Below are positions 43,487 through 53,457 of a stretch of 64,000 nt of DNA, one piece after another. Below the pieces are notes generated by a model that saw only the letters and a program-made list of their open reading frames with translations, was not told the DNA's origin and made no database searches. A program made the translations under genes and the position numbers. The stretch covers positions 47,429 to 111,428 of the forward strand of contig DHNM01000033.1 in assembly GCA_002409525.1 (NCBI GenBank). The letters run 5' to 3'. Source of the DNA: Eubacterium sp. UBA5416. GTDB lineage: Bacteria > Bacillota > Clostridia > Lachnospirales > Lachnospiraceae. Position 1 is the first letter of the stretch, and each line of letters starts with the position of its first letter.

Positions 43487-45625
43487 ATGGAAAAAATTAT
43501 ACATAGAGCGGTACGTATGGGAATAGATGTCGGCGGTACATACACAAAATGTGTAGCTATGGATAACCAGACACATGAAATTATCGGAAAAAATGAGGTG
43601 AAAACTACTCATGATGACAAAGATGGTGTAGCTGCAGGCGTGGTACAAAGTTTTAAAAATTGTATGCGCGAAAATAATATAGCGGCAGAAGATGTAGTGT
43701 TTGTAGCACATTCTACGACACAGGCAACTAATGCATTCATAGAAGGGGATGTGGCCGATGTAGGTGTAGTCGGTGTTGCGGGAGGCGGACTAGAAGGACT
43801 ACTAGCTAAGAGGCAGTTAAACATTAAAGATATTGTTCTAGATGAAAAAGTTGATCGTAAAATAAAAGTTTATAATACATACATAAAGAAGAAAACATTA
43901 TGTGAATCAGAAATTAGCGAGAATGTTGAAAAACTATTAGATCAGGGAGCTGAGGTTATTGTAGCTTCTATGGCATTTGGTGTCGATAATATAAGTGAAG
44001 AACAGAAAATCCATGATTGTGTAAAGAAGAAAGAGGTGCCTGCTACCATGGCCTCTGATATCACAAAACTCTATGGTTTAACACGCCGTACTAAAACGGC
44101 TGTAATTAATGCATCAATTCTTCCCAAGATGATGAGTACTGCTAATGCAACAGAAGATTCTGTGAATGCAGCAGGAGTTCATGTGCCATTGATGATTATG
44201 CGTGGTGATGGTGGCGTTATGGAAATTAATGAAATGAGAAAACGTCCAATACTGACAGCTTTATCTGGTCCGGCGGCTTCAGTTATGGGGTCTCTTATGT
44301 ATCTGCGCGCTTCTAATGCTATTTATTTTGAGGTTGGTGGAACTACAACTAATATTGGAGTTATAAAGAATGGACGTCCCGGAGTGGATTATGCGAAAAT
44401 CGGAGGACATGATACTTATATTAATTCCCTGGATGTACGAATACTTGGTTGTGCAGGTGGTTCTATGGTTCGCATTAATAATAACTCAGTAATTGATGTA
44501 GGTCCTCGATCTGCTCACATCGCTGGTTGTGAGTATGCCTGTTTTACACCCGAAAACGAAATTGTTGATCCTAAAATTGAATTAATCAGTCCTAAAGAGG
44601 GGGATCCAGATGATTATGTAACTATTCGTCTAAAGAACGGGAAAAGAATTTGTTTTACAAATACGTGCGCAGCCAATGTTCTTGGACTAGTAGATAAAAA
44701 ATACTTTGCTTATGGCAATGCAAATTCAGCACGTAAGGCCATGCAGCCTGTTGCTGATAAATTAGATATTACTGTGGAAGAATTCGCAACTCAAATTTTG
44801 GACAAAGACTTTGAAAAAGTTAATTCCTGTATTACAGCCCTAGCTGAGAAGTATCAGTTAGATCATGATAGTATAAAACTGATTGGCTGTGGCGGTGGAG
44901 CTGCTTCTTTAGTTCCATATTGTGCAAAGAAAATGGGATTGCAATATAGTATTCCGGAAAATGCAGAAGTCATTTCATCCATTGGCGTAGCGCTTTCTAT
45001 GGTTCGTGATGTTGTAGAACGTATTATTCCTAATCCAAATCAGGAACAGATTAAGGAACTTAAGAAAGAAGCTGCTGATCAGGCTGTCAGTTCTGGTGCG
45101 GATCCTGATACCGTTGAAGTTCATATTGAAATTGACAGTCAGACAGGGAAGGTAACAGCTATTGCAACAGGGTCATCAGAAGTAAAAACGACTGATCTTC
45201 TGAAAGAATGTGATGAAAAAGAAGCTTATGAATTGGCCGTAGAAGATTTTGGACCAAAAGTTCATGATGCACATCTTAAGGAAAAAACTGATAAGTTTTA
45301 CGTGTATGAGGGGCATAGGGACAAGAAAACTCCTTTAAGAATTGTAGATAAAAAGGGTTTTATCAAAGTTCAGTGCTCAGATGGTGTTGTTGTAAAATGT
45401 AAAGTAAAAGAATATAACGAAGTAGTAAAGAAGATGTGGAAAGAAATTGCCGTTTTTAAGACGGATATAGTTTTAAGGCCAGATTTCTTTCTATGCGTGG
45501 GGCCAAGAGTAGACGATTACAGTGCTGTAGATCTGGATCAGATTTTACTCCTGATGGATTTGGATTTAGGAGATAGAGATCCGGATGAAGAGGTTATGGT
45601 AATAGCTGTTGTAAAGGAAATTTAA
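43487..45625 (+). CDS. hydantoinase/oxoprolinase A-like ATPase
   Basis: A 712-residue HyuA-family protein with the ASKHA ATPase start MGIDVGGTYTKC (residues 11-22), then AHSTTQATNAFIEG, LSGPAASVMGSLMY and EVGGTTTNIGVI in the usual order, and a C-terminal domain of about 150 residues ending in an acidic stretch. HyuA proteins use ATP to activate a lactam, cyclic imide or ketone, normally with a HyuB subunit. No HyuB gene is present; the next gene, overlapping the stop by one base (TAATG), encodes an unrelated HExxH protein. The reaction is unknown; a lactam, lactone or carboxylation substrate is possible. Confidence 0.85.
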   Translation: MEKIIHRAVRMGIDVGGTYTKCVAMDNQTHEIIGKNEVKTTHDDKDGVAAGVVQSFKNCMRENNIAAEDVVFVAHSTTQATNAFIEGDVADVGVVGVAGGGLEGLLAKRQLNIKDIVLDEKVDRKIKVYNTYIKKKTLCESEISENVEKLLDQGAEVIVASMAFGVDNISEEQKIHDCVKKKEVPATMASDITKLYGLTRRTKTAVINASILPKMMSTANATEDSVNAAGVHVPLMIMRGDGGVMEINEMRKRPILTALSGPAASVMGSLMYLRASNAIYFEVGGTTTNIGVIKNGRPGVDYAKIGGHDTYINSLDVRILGCAGGSMVRINNNSVIDVGPRSAHIAGCEYACFTPENEIVDPKIELISPKEGDPDDYVTIRLKNGKRICFTNTCAANVLGLVDKKYFAYGNANSARKAMQPVADKLDITVEEFATQILDKDFEKVNSCITALAEKYQLDHDSIKLIGCGGGAASLVPYCAKKMGLQYSIPENAEVISSIGVALSMVRDVVERIIPNPNQEQIKELKKEAADQAVSSGADPDTVEVHIEIDSQTGKVTAIATGSSEVKTTDLLKECDEKEAYELAVEDFGPKVHDAHLKEKTDKFYVYEGHRDKKTPLRIVDKKGFIKVQCSDGVVVKCKVKEYNEVVKKMWKEIAVFKTDIVLRPDFFLCVGPRVDDYSAVDLDQILLLMDLDLGDRDPDEEVMVIAVVKEI

Positions 45626-46413
45626 TGGATATGTTTAAGGAGTCTTTAAAAAAATCATTGCGTTACATTTCAGAAGAAATGTTTGGAAAACAGAATTATA
45701 ACGCTTATGAACGTCCTCACTTCACAGTACATCCTTTGAACTATATGCTGAAAGATTTGGTTGAGATACCTCCCATGGAATGGCATAGTTATGCGTTCGC
45801 GAGAGAGCCTTTAAATAATAAATTTTCGGATAGTCAGAGAAAAAACTGGATGAAAAAAAGCATTGCGTGTGGTCAGAAATATGCAAGGAAAATCTATGAA
45901 AAATATAATACTAAAGATCCAGTAGAGCTGGCGAAGTTTATGAAGATGAACGTTTCCTATCCGGAAACGCCTGATAGAACGGATCGTGTTCTTTTTGCAG
46001 AATATCGGGCTCCCAATCAGATATGCATATATATGGACGCTGTACAAAAAGCTAATGTGTATTTAAAACAGCCAGAAGTCAGAGAAATTTTAACGGAAAA
46101 TCTTAATATTAGATACCTTTTATTAGCTCATGAATTATACCATAACATTGAGGATACTCATAAGAATGAGATCTTTACGCAGACGGAAAAGATTCGATTA
46201 TGGAAGCTGGGGTTTATTCATAATGATTCCAGGGTCATTACGTTAAGTGAAATTGCGGCAATGGCGTTTGCACAGGAACTTTCCTGTATTCCATATTCGC
46301 CCTATGTTATGAATATGTTTTTAGTCTACTGCTATTCGCCGGAAGAGGCAAGTGGGATATATGAAGAAATGATGAAGCGCGCGAATCGAATTCCGGTTCC
46401 ATATGCTGTATAA
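45625..46413 (+). CDS. HExxH metalloprotein coupled to the HyuA-like gene
   Basis: A 262-residue protein without a recognised family. It carries HELYH at residues 169-173 within LLLAHELYHNIEDT, and a later LSEIAAMAFAQEL segment whose Glu near 209 could be the third zinc ligand, the same spacing logic as ImmA/IrrE peptidases (compare HELYH in 2376-3191). The N-terminal 150 residues do not look like a known regulator. No signal peptide. The ATG shares one base with the HyuA stop, so both are made together, and it takes the place of HyuB. It may be a peptidase, an amidohydrolase-like partner or a maturation factor. Function unknown. Confidence 0.7.
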   Translation: MDMFKESLKKSLRYISEEMFGKQNYNAYERPHFTVHPLNYMLKDLVEIPPMEWHSYAFAREPLNNKFSDSQRKNWMKKSIACGQKYARKIYEKYNTKDPVELAKFMKMNVSYPETPDRTDRVLFAEYRAPNQICIYMDAVQKANVYLKQPEVREILTENLNIRYLLLAHELYHNIEDTHKNEIFTQTEKIRLWKLGFIHNDSRVITLSEIAAMAFAQELSCIPYSPYVMNMFLVYCYSPEEASGIYEEMMKRANRIPVPYAV

Positions 46414-46446
46414 ATAATATTTTTTATGAAAGGAATAAAAGTATAT

Positions 46447-47496
46447 ATGAGTTTGAATATAATGTATGATGAAGCAAAAAAAACAGTAGAGAAAGCATTA
46501 TTAAACAGTGGTTTATCTCCTCGACAGGCAGAAGTATGTGCTGATATTCACATTCAGTCAAGTGCAGATGGAGTAGAAAGCCATGGACTAAATAGAATTC
46601 CACGTTTTGTTGATTATGTGCAGAAGGGCTGGGTAAATGTTTCTGGAAATCCAGAGCTTAAATGTGCAAAAGGTGCTGTGGAGAATTACGATGGACATCT
46701 GGGTATCGGTATTACAAATGCCTTATTTTGCTCGGATAGGGCTATGGAATTGGCTAAAGAGCATGGGATAGGCTGTGTTACTTTAAAAAATACTACACAT
46801 TGGATGAGGGGTGGTACATATGCATGGCATATGGCAGAGAAGGGATTTATGGGTATTAGTTGGATAAACACAGAAAGTTGTATGCCCTTATGGGGAAGTG
46901 ATGAGCCAGGTGTTGGAAATAATCCGTTCTGTATTGCTATTCCCAGAGAAGAAGGACCTATTGTTCTTGATATGGCTATGAGTCAGTATGCATATGGAAA
47001 ATTAGGCACTTATCGGTTGGCGGGAAAGACGCTGCCATTTCCTGGCGGATTTGATAAAGACGGAGATCTAACTGATGATCCAGGAGCAATTGAGGATAGC
47101 ATGCGAATTCTGCCCATGGGCTATTGGAAAGGAAGTGGAATGGCAATAGTCCTTGATATGGCAGCTGCTCTCATGGCGAATGGAAATAGTGGAATAGATA
47201 TAGATAATGCGAATAGTGGAAGCTGCACTGGCTGTTGTCAGATATTTATTGCTTATGATCCTTATCTTTTTGGCTCAAAAGAGGAGATTCAGAGCCTCTT
47301 AAATGCCAGAGTAAATGCAGCGGACAGTACTCATCCGGATAAAGAAGAAGGGCATGTTTATTGTCCCGGTGAGAGAACTATGAATACTAGAAAAAAGAGT
47401 ATGAGCGATGGGATAACTGTCAACGAAAATGTATGGAATCAAATTAAGGCGATTGCTGATGGAAATCTTAATATTACTGATGTGTCTAGCAAATGA
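46447..47496 (+). CDS. Ldh-family oxidoreductase, 2,3-diketo-L-gulonate reductase-like
   Basis: A 349-residue NAD(P)H oxidoreductase of the malate/L-sulfolactate/YiaK family. It matches YiaK (2,3-diketo-L-gulonate reductase) well to the eye: GVESHGLNRIPRF, TTHWMRGGTYAWHMAEKGFMGI, PFPGGFDKDGDLT and RILPMGYWKGSGM. The catalytic His is in ESHG. Start ATG 46447 is favoured by AAAGGA upstream; an ATG at 46426 lacks a ribosome site. It likely reduces a 2-keto or diketo sugar acid produced in this operon. Confidence 0.82.
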   Translation: MSLNIMYDEAKKTVEKALLNSGLSPRQAEVCADIHIQSSADGVESHGLNRIPRFVDYVQKGWVNVSGNPELKCAKGAVENYDGHLGIGITNALFCSDRAMELAKEHGIGCVTLKNTTHWMRGGTYAWHMAEKGFMGISWINTESCMPLWGSDEPGVGNNPFCIAIPREEGPIVLDMAMSQYAYGKLGTYRLAGKTLPFPGGFDKDGDLTDDPGAIEDSMRILPMGYWKGSGMAIVLDMAAALMANGNSGIDIDNANSGSCTGCCQIFIAYDPYLFGSKEEIQSLLNARVNAADSTHPDKEEGHVYCPGERTMNTRKKSMSDGITVNENVWNQIKAIADGNLNITDVSSK

Positions 47497-47608
47497 ATCT
47501 CCCGTTAGTTTCTGGAGATGCCTGTATGGTATACAAAGATAGTAATTAAAGTAACTATATAAATTAGAATGGTTGTGGACTTTTAGGTGAAAGAGGAGGC
47601 AAGGTAAA

Positions 47609-48295
47609 ATGAGCGTTTATGAATTAGAAAATGGTTTAAGAGTTATTGATCTGACAAAACAATTGGATCCCGAAACAGAAACAAGAAGATGTCACTTGTT
47701 TCGATACAATACAGGGGGCCCAATACCTGATTTTCATACTATTATGGATTTGACTAGTCATCTGGGAACACATGTAGAGTGCCCATACCACCATAATGAT
47801 AGGTGGACAGATGTACAGGGACTTCCTATCAGTACATTTATGGGGCGTGCTATTTACGTGAATATTACTCATATGAATCCAAATGATAAAATTATGTCTT
47901 CGGATCTAGAAAAATCCTGCGGAGAGAGAATTCGGGAAGGGGATATAGTGATTTTAGATTCCCCATTCAAGACACCTCCTTTTACTTCGGCTACCAATAC
48001 TGCGGAAGATAAGCGCCTTTTCATCTGTCGTGAAACGGCGGAGTGGTTAAGGAGAAAAAAAGTAAAATGTGTTGGTTTCGGTGATGGCGTTTCTATTGAG
48101 AGCAATAATGAAGATGTAAGTGCTTTTCATGATGTGCTTATGGAGGTAAATGTAGTTTTCCTGGAGGTTTTAAAAAATTTAGAGGAACTTTCTACAGATA
48201 TATTTTTTATGTCATATGCGCCTATTCCAATTAAGGGATTAGATTCTTGCCCGATCCGAGCATATGCCATAGAAGGCATAAAGAATTTCTCATAA
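47609..48295 (+). CDS. cyclase-family hydrolase (kynurenine formamidase-like)
   Basis: A 228-residue metal-dependent hydrolase of the cyclase family. The family motif HxGTHxDxPxH is present as HLGTHVECPYHH at residues 51-62, with Glu in place of Asp. A later FGDGVSIES segment near 153 fits the second half of the active site. Known members hydrolyse N-formylkynurenine, isatin and cyclic amides or lactones. In an operon with a HyuA-like ATPase and sugar-acid enzymes it may open or close a lactone or lactam. GAGGAGGCAAGG precedes the start. Confidence 0.82.
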   Translation: MSVYELENGLRVIDLTKQLDPETETRRCHLFRYNTGGPIPDFHTIMDLTSHLGTHVECPYHHNDRWTDVQGLPISTFMGRAIYVNITHMNPNDKIMSSDLEKSCGERIREGDIVILDSPFKTPPFTSATNTAEDKRLFICRETAEWLRRKKVKCVGFGDGVSIESNNEDVSAFHDVLMEVNVVFLEVLKNLEELSTDIFFMSYAPIPIKGLDSCPIRAYAIEGIKNFS

Positions 48296-48312
48296 TAGAA
48301 AAGGGGGACATT

Positions 48313-49239
48313 ATGAAAATTGCTGTTATTGGTGCAGGTGCCATGGGCTCTATTTATGGCTGTCATCTCTCATTAAAAAATGAAGTATTTATGGTAGATA
48401 CATCGGAAAATCTAGTAAGACATATTAATAAGAATGGTATTTGTCTAGAAGAAAATGGTAATGAAAATATTTATCATCCTTCTGCTGTCATATCTACCAG
48501 AGAAATGAAGAAGAAAATGGATTTAGTGCTTCTTTTTGTAAAATCTATCTTTTCACGTACGGCGATTGAAGAGAACCTGGGCATCATTGGACCGGACACT
48601 TATCTTATGACTTTACAGAATGGTTCTGGTCATGAGGATATTTTAGAGGAGTTTGTTCCGCAAAATCGTATTATTATAGGAACAACGGAGGATAATGGTT
48701 CGGTTTTAGAACTTGGAAAAATAAAGAGGGGAGGAGTAGGAAAAACAAATATCGGTATGATTACAGAAGACAAAGGATTTTTCCTTAATAAATTAAAAGA
48801 AAATTTTGATACTTGTGGGTTTTCCGTTACAATTCACTCAAATATTCAACAATTGATTTGGGACAAATTATTTACTAATGTATCATTAAGCGTCGTGACT
48901 GCATTGCTCCAGGTAAATATGGGATACATAGCCTCCAATGAATATGCATGGATTATGACAGTCAGTTTAGTAAAAGAAGCTGCAGCTACGGCCAGGGCTC
49001 TTGGACTAAAGGCTGATGATAATAAAATTTTGGAGGAAGTGAGAAAAACATCAAGAATGTCTCCTGATGGATGCACCTCTATTCAAATGGATATACAAAA
49101 AGGCCGCAGGACGGAGGTGGACAATATCAGTGGTTCTGTTATAAGGGCAGCAAAAAGATGCAACATGTCAGTTCCTGTTCATGAATTTGTAGTACAAATG
49201 ATTCATGCTATGGAAGATAAAAACAGATATAATGAGTAA
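48313..49239 (+). CDS. 2-dehydropantoate 2-reductase (PanE/ApbA) family protein
   Basis: A 308-residue reductase with IGAGAMGS at residues 6-13 and the ketopantoate reductase C-terminal domain (LIWDKLFTNVSLSVVTAL, RRTEVDNISGSVI). Start ATG 48313 follows AAGGGGGA; a longer frame from 48247 overlaps the cyclase gene. It is the last gene of the HyuA/YiaK operon, so it most likely reduces a 2-oxo acid of that pathway. A paralogue is at 870-1790. Confidence 0.85.
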   Translation: MKIAVIGAGAMGSIYGCHLSLKNEVFMVDTSENLVRHINKNGICLEENGNENIYHPSAVISTREMKKKMDLVLLFVKSIFSRTAIEENLGIIGPDTYLMTLQNGSGHEDILEEFVPQNRIIIGTTEDNGSVLELGKIKRGGVGKTNIGMITEDKGFFLNKLKENFDTCGFSVTIHSNIQQLIWDKLFTNVSLSVVTALLQVNMGYIASNEYAWIMTVSLVKEAAATARALGLKADDNKILEEVRKTSRMSPDGCTSIQMDIQKGRRTEVDNISGSVIRAAKRCNMSVPVHEFVVQMIHAMEDKNRYNE

Positions 49240-49301
49240 GCAATAGGAGGTTGTAGAGTATAATTGACAAATGAAAGTGTAATGAAAAGAGGTTCTTGGC
49301 T

Positions 49302-50327
49302 ATGGAGGTAGGTTTAATAGGATGTGGAGGAATGGGGACGACACATAATCTTTCATTGAAGGCATTGTCATCTAGAATGGATGTAGATGTTACATCTCTA
49401 GCGGATTGTAGACCTGAATTTTTACATAAAGCTGTAAAACAATGGCCTAAGGCCAGATTATATAAAACAGGGATGGATCTTCTGAAACATGAAAGCCCCA
49501 GCAGTGTTCACATATGTCTTCCAAGTTATCTACATACGAAACATGCTGTAGCAGCAATGGACAAAGGCATAAATGTTTTAGTAGAAAAGCCGGTATGTCT
49601 GACAGAAAAAGAAACAGAGGAAATTCTAGAGGCAAAGAAGAGAAATCATGTTCAGGTTATGGTAGGACAAGTAGTCCGTTTTTTTAGTGAATATCGTTAT
49701 TTGAAGGAATGTTATGATACGGGAAAGTATGGAAAATTGAAATCTCTTACGATGCAGCGCATTAGCGGGGACACAGACTGGGGATATGAGGACTGGTTTC
49801 ATCAAGAAGAGAAAAGTGGATCAGTAGTTCTAGATCTCCATGTACATGATTTGGATTTTCTAAGGTATATGCTGGGCGAACCAAACTCCTTTGATGTCAG
49901 GGCAACAGCATTTTCTAGTGGTTTGGTTAATCAGATTTTTACAACATATGAATTTGGTGATACTTTTGCTGTTACTGAGGGGATTTGGGATACAAGTACG
50001 GCAGTACCTTTTGAAGCAAGCTTCCATGCTTGTTTTGACGATGCAAGTATTGTTTTCAATAGTCAGAATGAAAACTGTCTGGCCGTATATAAAAAAGATG
50101 GAACAATAGAGTATCCTAAACTCACCCGTGAGTATGATGTAAAAGATGATTCTTCTGGAATCAATATATCAAATCTGGGTCCTTATTATACTGAAATTAA
50201 GTATTTTATTCAATGTCTGCAGTCTGGAAAAGAGATTGAGATTGCTCCACTGGAGGAAGGCATCAAGTCTGTAAGACAAGGAATTAAAGAGCTTAAGAAA
50301 GCCAAAGATTATATAAGTAATAGATGA
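49302..50327 (+). CDS. Gfo/Idh/MocA-family oxidoreductase
   Basis: A 341-residue sugar oxidoreductase: GLIGCGGMGTTHN at residues 5-17, EKPVCL near 95 and VLDLHVHDLDFLRYM near 180, which holds the catalytic-type His/Asp. The start is the ATG at 49302, with AAAGAGG nine bases upstream; a TTG two codons earlier is too close to it. It begins the sugar module that includes an ABC importer and a sugar isomerase, so it probably oxidises the imported sugar at C2 or C3. Confidence 0.85.
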   Translation: MEVGLIGCGGMGTTHNLSLKALSSRMDVDVTSLADCRPEFLHKAVKQWPKARLYKTGMDLLKHESPSSVHICLPSYLHTKHAVAAMDKGINVLVEKPVCLTEKETEEILEAKKRNHVQVMVGQVVRFFSEYRYLKECYDTGKYGKLKSLTMQRISGDTDWGYEDWFHQEEKSGSVVLDLHVHDLDFLRYMLGEPNSFDVRATAFSSGLVNQIFTTYEFGDTFAVTEGIWDTSTAVPFEASFHACFDDASIVFNSQNENCLAVYKKDGTIEYPKLTREYDVKDDSSGINISNLGPYYTEIKYFIQCLQSGKEIEIAPLEEGIKSVRQGIKELKKAKDYISNR

Positions 50328-50392
50328 AATCCATTGTTTTCAGGAGTGCCAAAACTTCTGGCAGTACACTATAAAACTTGGAGGATATAAGA

Positions 50393-51673
50393 ATGCGAAA
50401 AGGAAAGAAACTTTTGGGAATTATAATGACAGCAGCATTGGCAGCGAGTTTAGCTGCCTGTGGAGGCGAAAGTAAGGATACAAAAGACGGGAAGTCTTCT
50501 GACAAATCCGATGGAGATAAAAAAGTAACATTACAGGTATTCGATGCTCATGCCTATGGATTGGATGAATATGCAGAAATGGTAAAAAAATTTGAAGAAT
50601 CTCATCCGAGTGTAAAAATTGAAGTCCAGCACGCAGCTAATGATTCAACAACTTTACTTCAATCACGAGTGAATTCTGATGATGTTCCGGATGTATTTGA
50701 CGTAGAAGCTGGAACGGCGGCTCAGAAATATTATGAGTATGCATATGACTGGTCTGATGAAAAAGATGTCTTGGATAAATTTAATGAGGTGGCCCTTGAA
50801 ACTGGAAAAGATTCAGATGGAAATATTATGTCCCTTCCCTGGACTTATGAGAATATGGGTCTGATCTATAATAAGGATTTATTCGAAAAGGCAGGAATCA
50901 CAGAACTTCCGGTAACAATGGATGAACTGGAAGATGTATGTAAAAAATTAGATGATGCTGGAATAACGGCATTTTCGCTGGCTGCAAAAGACACATGGGT
51001 ATTATCACAGCTATCTACCCATTTTATGATGGATAAGTCCCTGGATGCAAAAGGTGTTGTGAATAAAATCAATAGTGGGGATTTAAAATTTAAGAATATG
51101 AAAAATTTCCAAAATGTTTTCAGACTGTTAGATCTTGCTGTCAAATATGGACCTGATAAACCGCTGGAAGTTGATTGGGAGAAAAGTGAAAATATGCTGG
51201 CCAATGGTGAGGCGGCAATCATTCATATGGGTGACTGGTGTCAGTCTACACTGGATTCTTTTAATCCTGATGCAAAACTGGGTTTTCTTCCCTGCCCTGT
51301 GAGTGATGAACCAGAGGATACTACATTGTTATCTTCCTGTAACTGGACTTATATTGTGAATAAGGATTCAAAAAATCTAGATCTTGCAAAAGAATATTTG
51401 GAATATATCCTAACTTCCGATGAAGGAATCAAATGGATGGCAGAAGGTGTGGGTGCAGTGCCCGCGACAAAAACTACAGTGGAAGTAAAAGGAGCATTGG
51501 CAAATGATGCTGCTTCTTATGTGAGCGATGGAAAGACAAATGGCTGGATACATACAATTGAACCAAATGGATACACCGATGCCGTGGCGCCGGATCTCCA
51601 GGCTTATATGAGCGGTGATATGACGGCTGAAGAGGTGACAGAGGACTTCCAGAATGCATGGGTAACACAATAA
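50393..51673 (+). CDS. ABC sugar-binding lipoprotein
   Basis: A 426-residue family 1 solute-binding protein. The signal peptide ends LAA with Cys at residue 23, followed by a charged, Ser/Lys-rich linker; family text LQVFDAH..LDEYAEMVKKFEE and DVPDVFDVEAG is seen. GGAGG precedes ATG 50393. It heads the importer 50393-53428. Ligand unknown; the neighbouring oxidoreductases and isomerase suggest a mono- or disaccharide or a polyol. Confidence 0.9.
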   Translation: MRKGKKLLGIIMTAALAASLAACGGESKDTKDGKSSDKSDGDKKVTLQVFDAHAYGLDEYAEMVKKFEESHPSVKIEVQHAANDSTTLLQSRVNSDDVPDVFDVEAGTAAQKYYEYAYDWSDEKDVLDKFNEVALETGKDSDGNIMSLPWTYENMGLIYNKDLFEKAGITELPVTMDELEDVCKKLDDAGITAFSLAAKDTWVLSQLSTHFMMDKSLDAKGVVNKINSGDLKFKNMKNFQNVFRLLDLAVKYGPDKPLEVDWEKSENMLANGEAAIIHMGDWCQSTLDSFNPDAKLGFLPCPVSDEPEDTTLLSSCNWTYIVNKDSKNLDLAKEYLEYILTSDEGIKWMAEGVGAVPATKTTVEVKGALANDAASYVSDGKTNGWIHTIEPNGYTDAVAPDLQAYMSGDMTAEEVTEDFQNAWVTQ

Positions 51674-51710
51674 AAAATAGAGGGCCATGTATGGAAGGAG
51701 GATCTAAAGG

Positions 51711-52601
51711 GTGAAAGAAAAAAATAAAAAGATACTAAAAGAAATATTGATTTTTGGATTGTTTGTATTTCCTACTGTTGCCTTTGTTATGTTTTCGACA
51801 GATATACCCTTTCTAATGAATCTTTATTATTCCGTCTTTGACTGGAATGGAGTCAGTAGAGATATGAAATTTGTAGGATTCCAGAATTTTGTTAATATTT
51901 TTAAAAATGATTCTTTATTCTGGAAGAGTGCTGCTTTTACATTGAAATTTTCAATCTTTTATGTAATTATTGTCAATATATTATCTTTTGTGGTTGCTTT
52001 TGTAATGTCAAAGGAATCAAAGAGTTCTAGTGTAGGACGTGCATTCTATTATGTTCCTTATATTATCAGCCTGACAGCCATCAGTCTGATATGGAAATTT
52101 ATATTGGGTCCAGGGTTTGAATCTCTTTATAAGATGACTGGATGGGAGGTCTTTAACTGGAGTTGGCTGGGGACAGGAAAGCTTGCTTTTTATGTCATTG
52201 TTATCATGACAGTATGGCAGAATCTTGGTTTCTATATGGTGAACTATATAGCCGGTATCGTTGCTGTACCCAAAGAATTGATTGAGGCTGCAAAAATAGA
52301 TGGGGCAAAAAAATTCCAGGTGATGAGGAAAATTACAATTCCGTTGATTATGCCTGCAATCTCTATTTGTATGCTGACATCACTGACCTTTGCATTCAAA
52401 CTTTTTGATGTGATTATGGTATTTACAAAAGGGGGACCTGCAAATTCTACAATTTCTGTAGCATATAATATCTATAAGGAAGCGTTTGTCAATAATAGGT
52501 ATGGTATGGCTACGGCAAAATCGCTGGTATTTGTGGTCTTTGTACTGATTGTCACTGTAATTCAGATTAAAGTGACGAAAGGTAAGGAGGTGGAGGCATA
52601 A
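51711..52601 (+). CDS. ABC sugar permease, MalF/UgpA type
   Basis: A 296-residue permease with about six membrane segments and the EAA loop EAAKIDGAKKFQVMRKITIP near residue 200. Translation starts at GTG 51711, preceded by AAGGAGG; no better ATG is near. Its stop overlaps the start of the second permease by one base (TAATG). No ATPase gene is present in the module. Confidence 0.9.
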   Translation: MKEKNKKILKEILIFGLFVFPTVAFVMFSTDIPFLMNLYYSVFDWNGVSRDMKFVGFQNFVNIFKNDSLFWKSAAFTLKFSIFYVIIVNILSFVVAFVMSKESKSSSVGRAFYYVPYIISLTAISLIWKFILGPGFESLYKMTGWEVFNWSWLGTGKLAFYVIVIMTVWQNLGFYMVNYIAGIVAVPKELIEAAKIDGAKKFQVMRKITIPLIMPAISICMLTSLTFAFKLFDVIMVFTKGGPANSTISVAYNIYKEAFVNNRYGMATAKSLVFVVFVLIVTVIQIKVTKGKEVEA

Positions 52602-53428
52602 TGAGAAAAAAGAGAAAAGTAAGTCTCCTTTCTATTGTTGTCTTTCTATTTTCTATCTTCTGGCTGCTACCCTTGCTGCTGATCTTTGTCAATTCATTCA
52701 AACCGTACAATGACATGATGCAGCATTTTTTGGCTCTCCCAAAGAACTGGAGCATTGATATGTATGCGGAGACGTGGACAAAATTTCAATTTCCGATACT
52801 GATTGGGAATACTTTTTTGTATACAATTTGTACGGTGCTGATTGTAGCACTTTTAGCGCCTATGGCGGCTTATAAACTTGCAAGGACAAGGAGTAAACTA
52901 TCAACAATCTGTTTTGCAATTATTATTAGTCCTATGATGGTTCCTTTTCAATCCTATATGATTACATTGACTAGACTTGTTGCAAAGCTAAGTCTGACAG
53001 GGACTAGAATTGGATACATACTAGTCAGTATAGGTCTTTGCATGCCGTTAGCAGTGTATATGATTCATGGTTTCGTCAAGAATATACCGATTGAACTGGA
53101 AGAATGCGCTACTATTGACGGTGCTGGTAAAATCAGAACTTACTTTGGTATTGTATTACCGTTGCTGAAACCGATTCTTACTACTGTGATAGTTCTTGAC
53201 ACATTATCTACATGGAATGATATTATAACAAATCAATTAATTATCGGAGGTAATGCTAAAGCTATGAACATCCAGAATGCGCTTTATATGCAGTTTTCCG
53301 CACAAACTTCTGATTGGGAACATGCATTACCAGGAATTGTTATGTCTATGATTCCAAGTATTGTATTCTTTATTGTTATGCAGAAACATATTGTTGGAGG
53401 TGTGACGGCGGGAGCTGTCAAAGGCTGA
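52601..53428 (+). CDS. ABC sugar permease, MalG/UgpE type
   Basis: A 275-residue permease; six membrane segments, EAA-like loop EECATIDGAGKIRTYFGIVLP near residue 170 and the typical ending VTAGAVKG. GGAGGTGGAGG lies directly before the ATG, inside the end of the previous gene. Partner of the permease at 51711 in the same importer. Confidence 0.9.
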   Translation: MRKKRKVSLLSIVVFLFSIFWLLPLLLIFVNSFKPYNDMMQHFLALPKNWSIDMYAETWTKFQFPILIGNTFLYTICTVLIVALLAPMAAYKLARTRSKLSTICFAIIISPMMVPFQSYMITLTRLVAKLSLTGTRIGYILVSIGLCMPLAVYMIHGFVKNIPIELEECATIDGAGKIRTYFGIVLPLLKPILTTVIVLDTLSTWNDIITNQLIIGGNAKAMNIQNALYMQFSAQTSDWEHALPGIVMSMIPSIVFFIVMQKHIVGGVTAGAVKG

Positions 53429-53457
53429 ATTGTTAAAAAAGATTAGGAGAGTGACAT

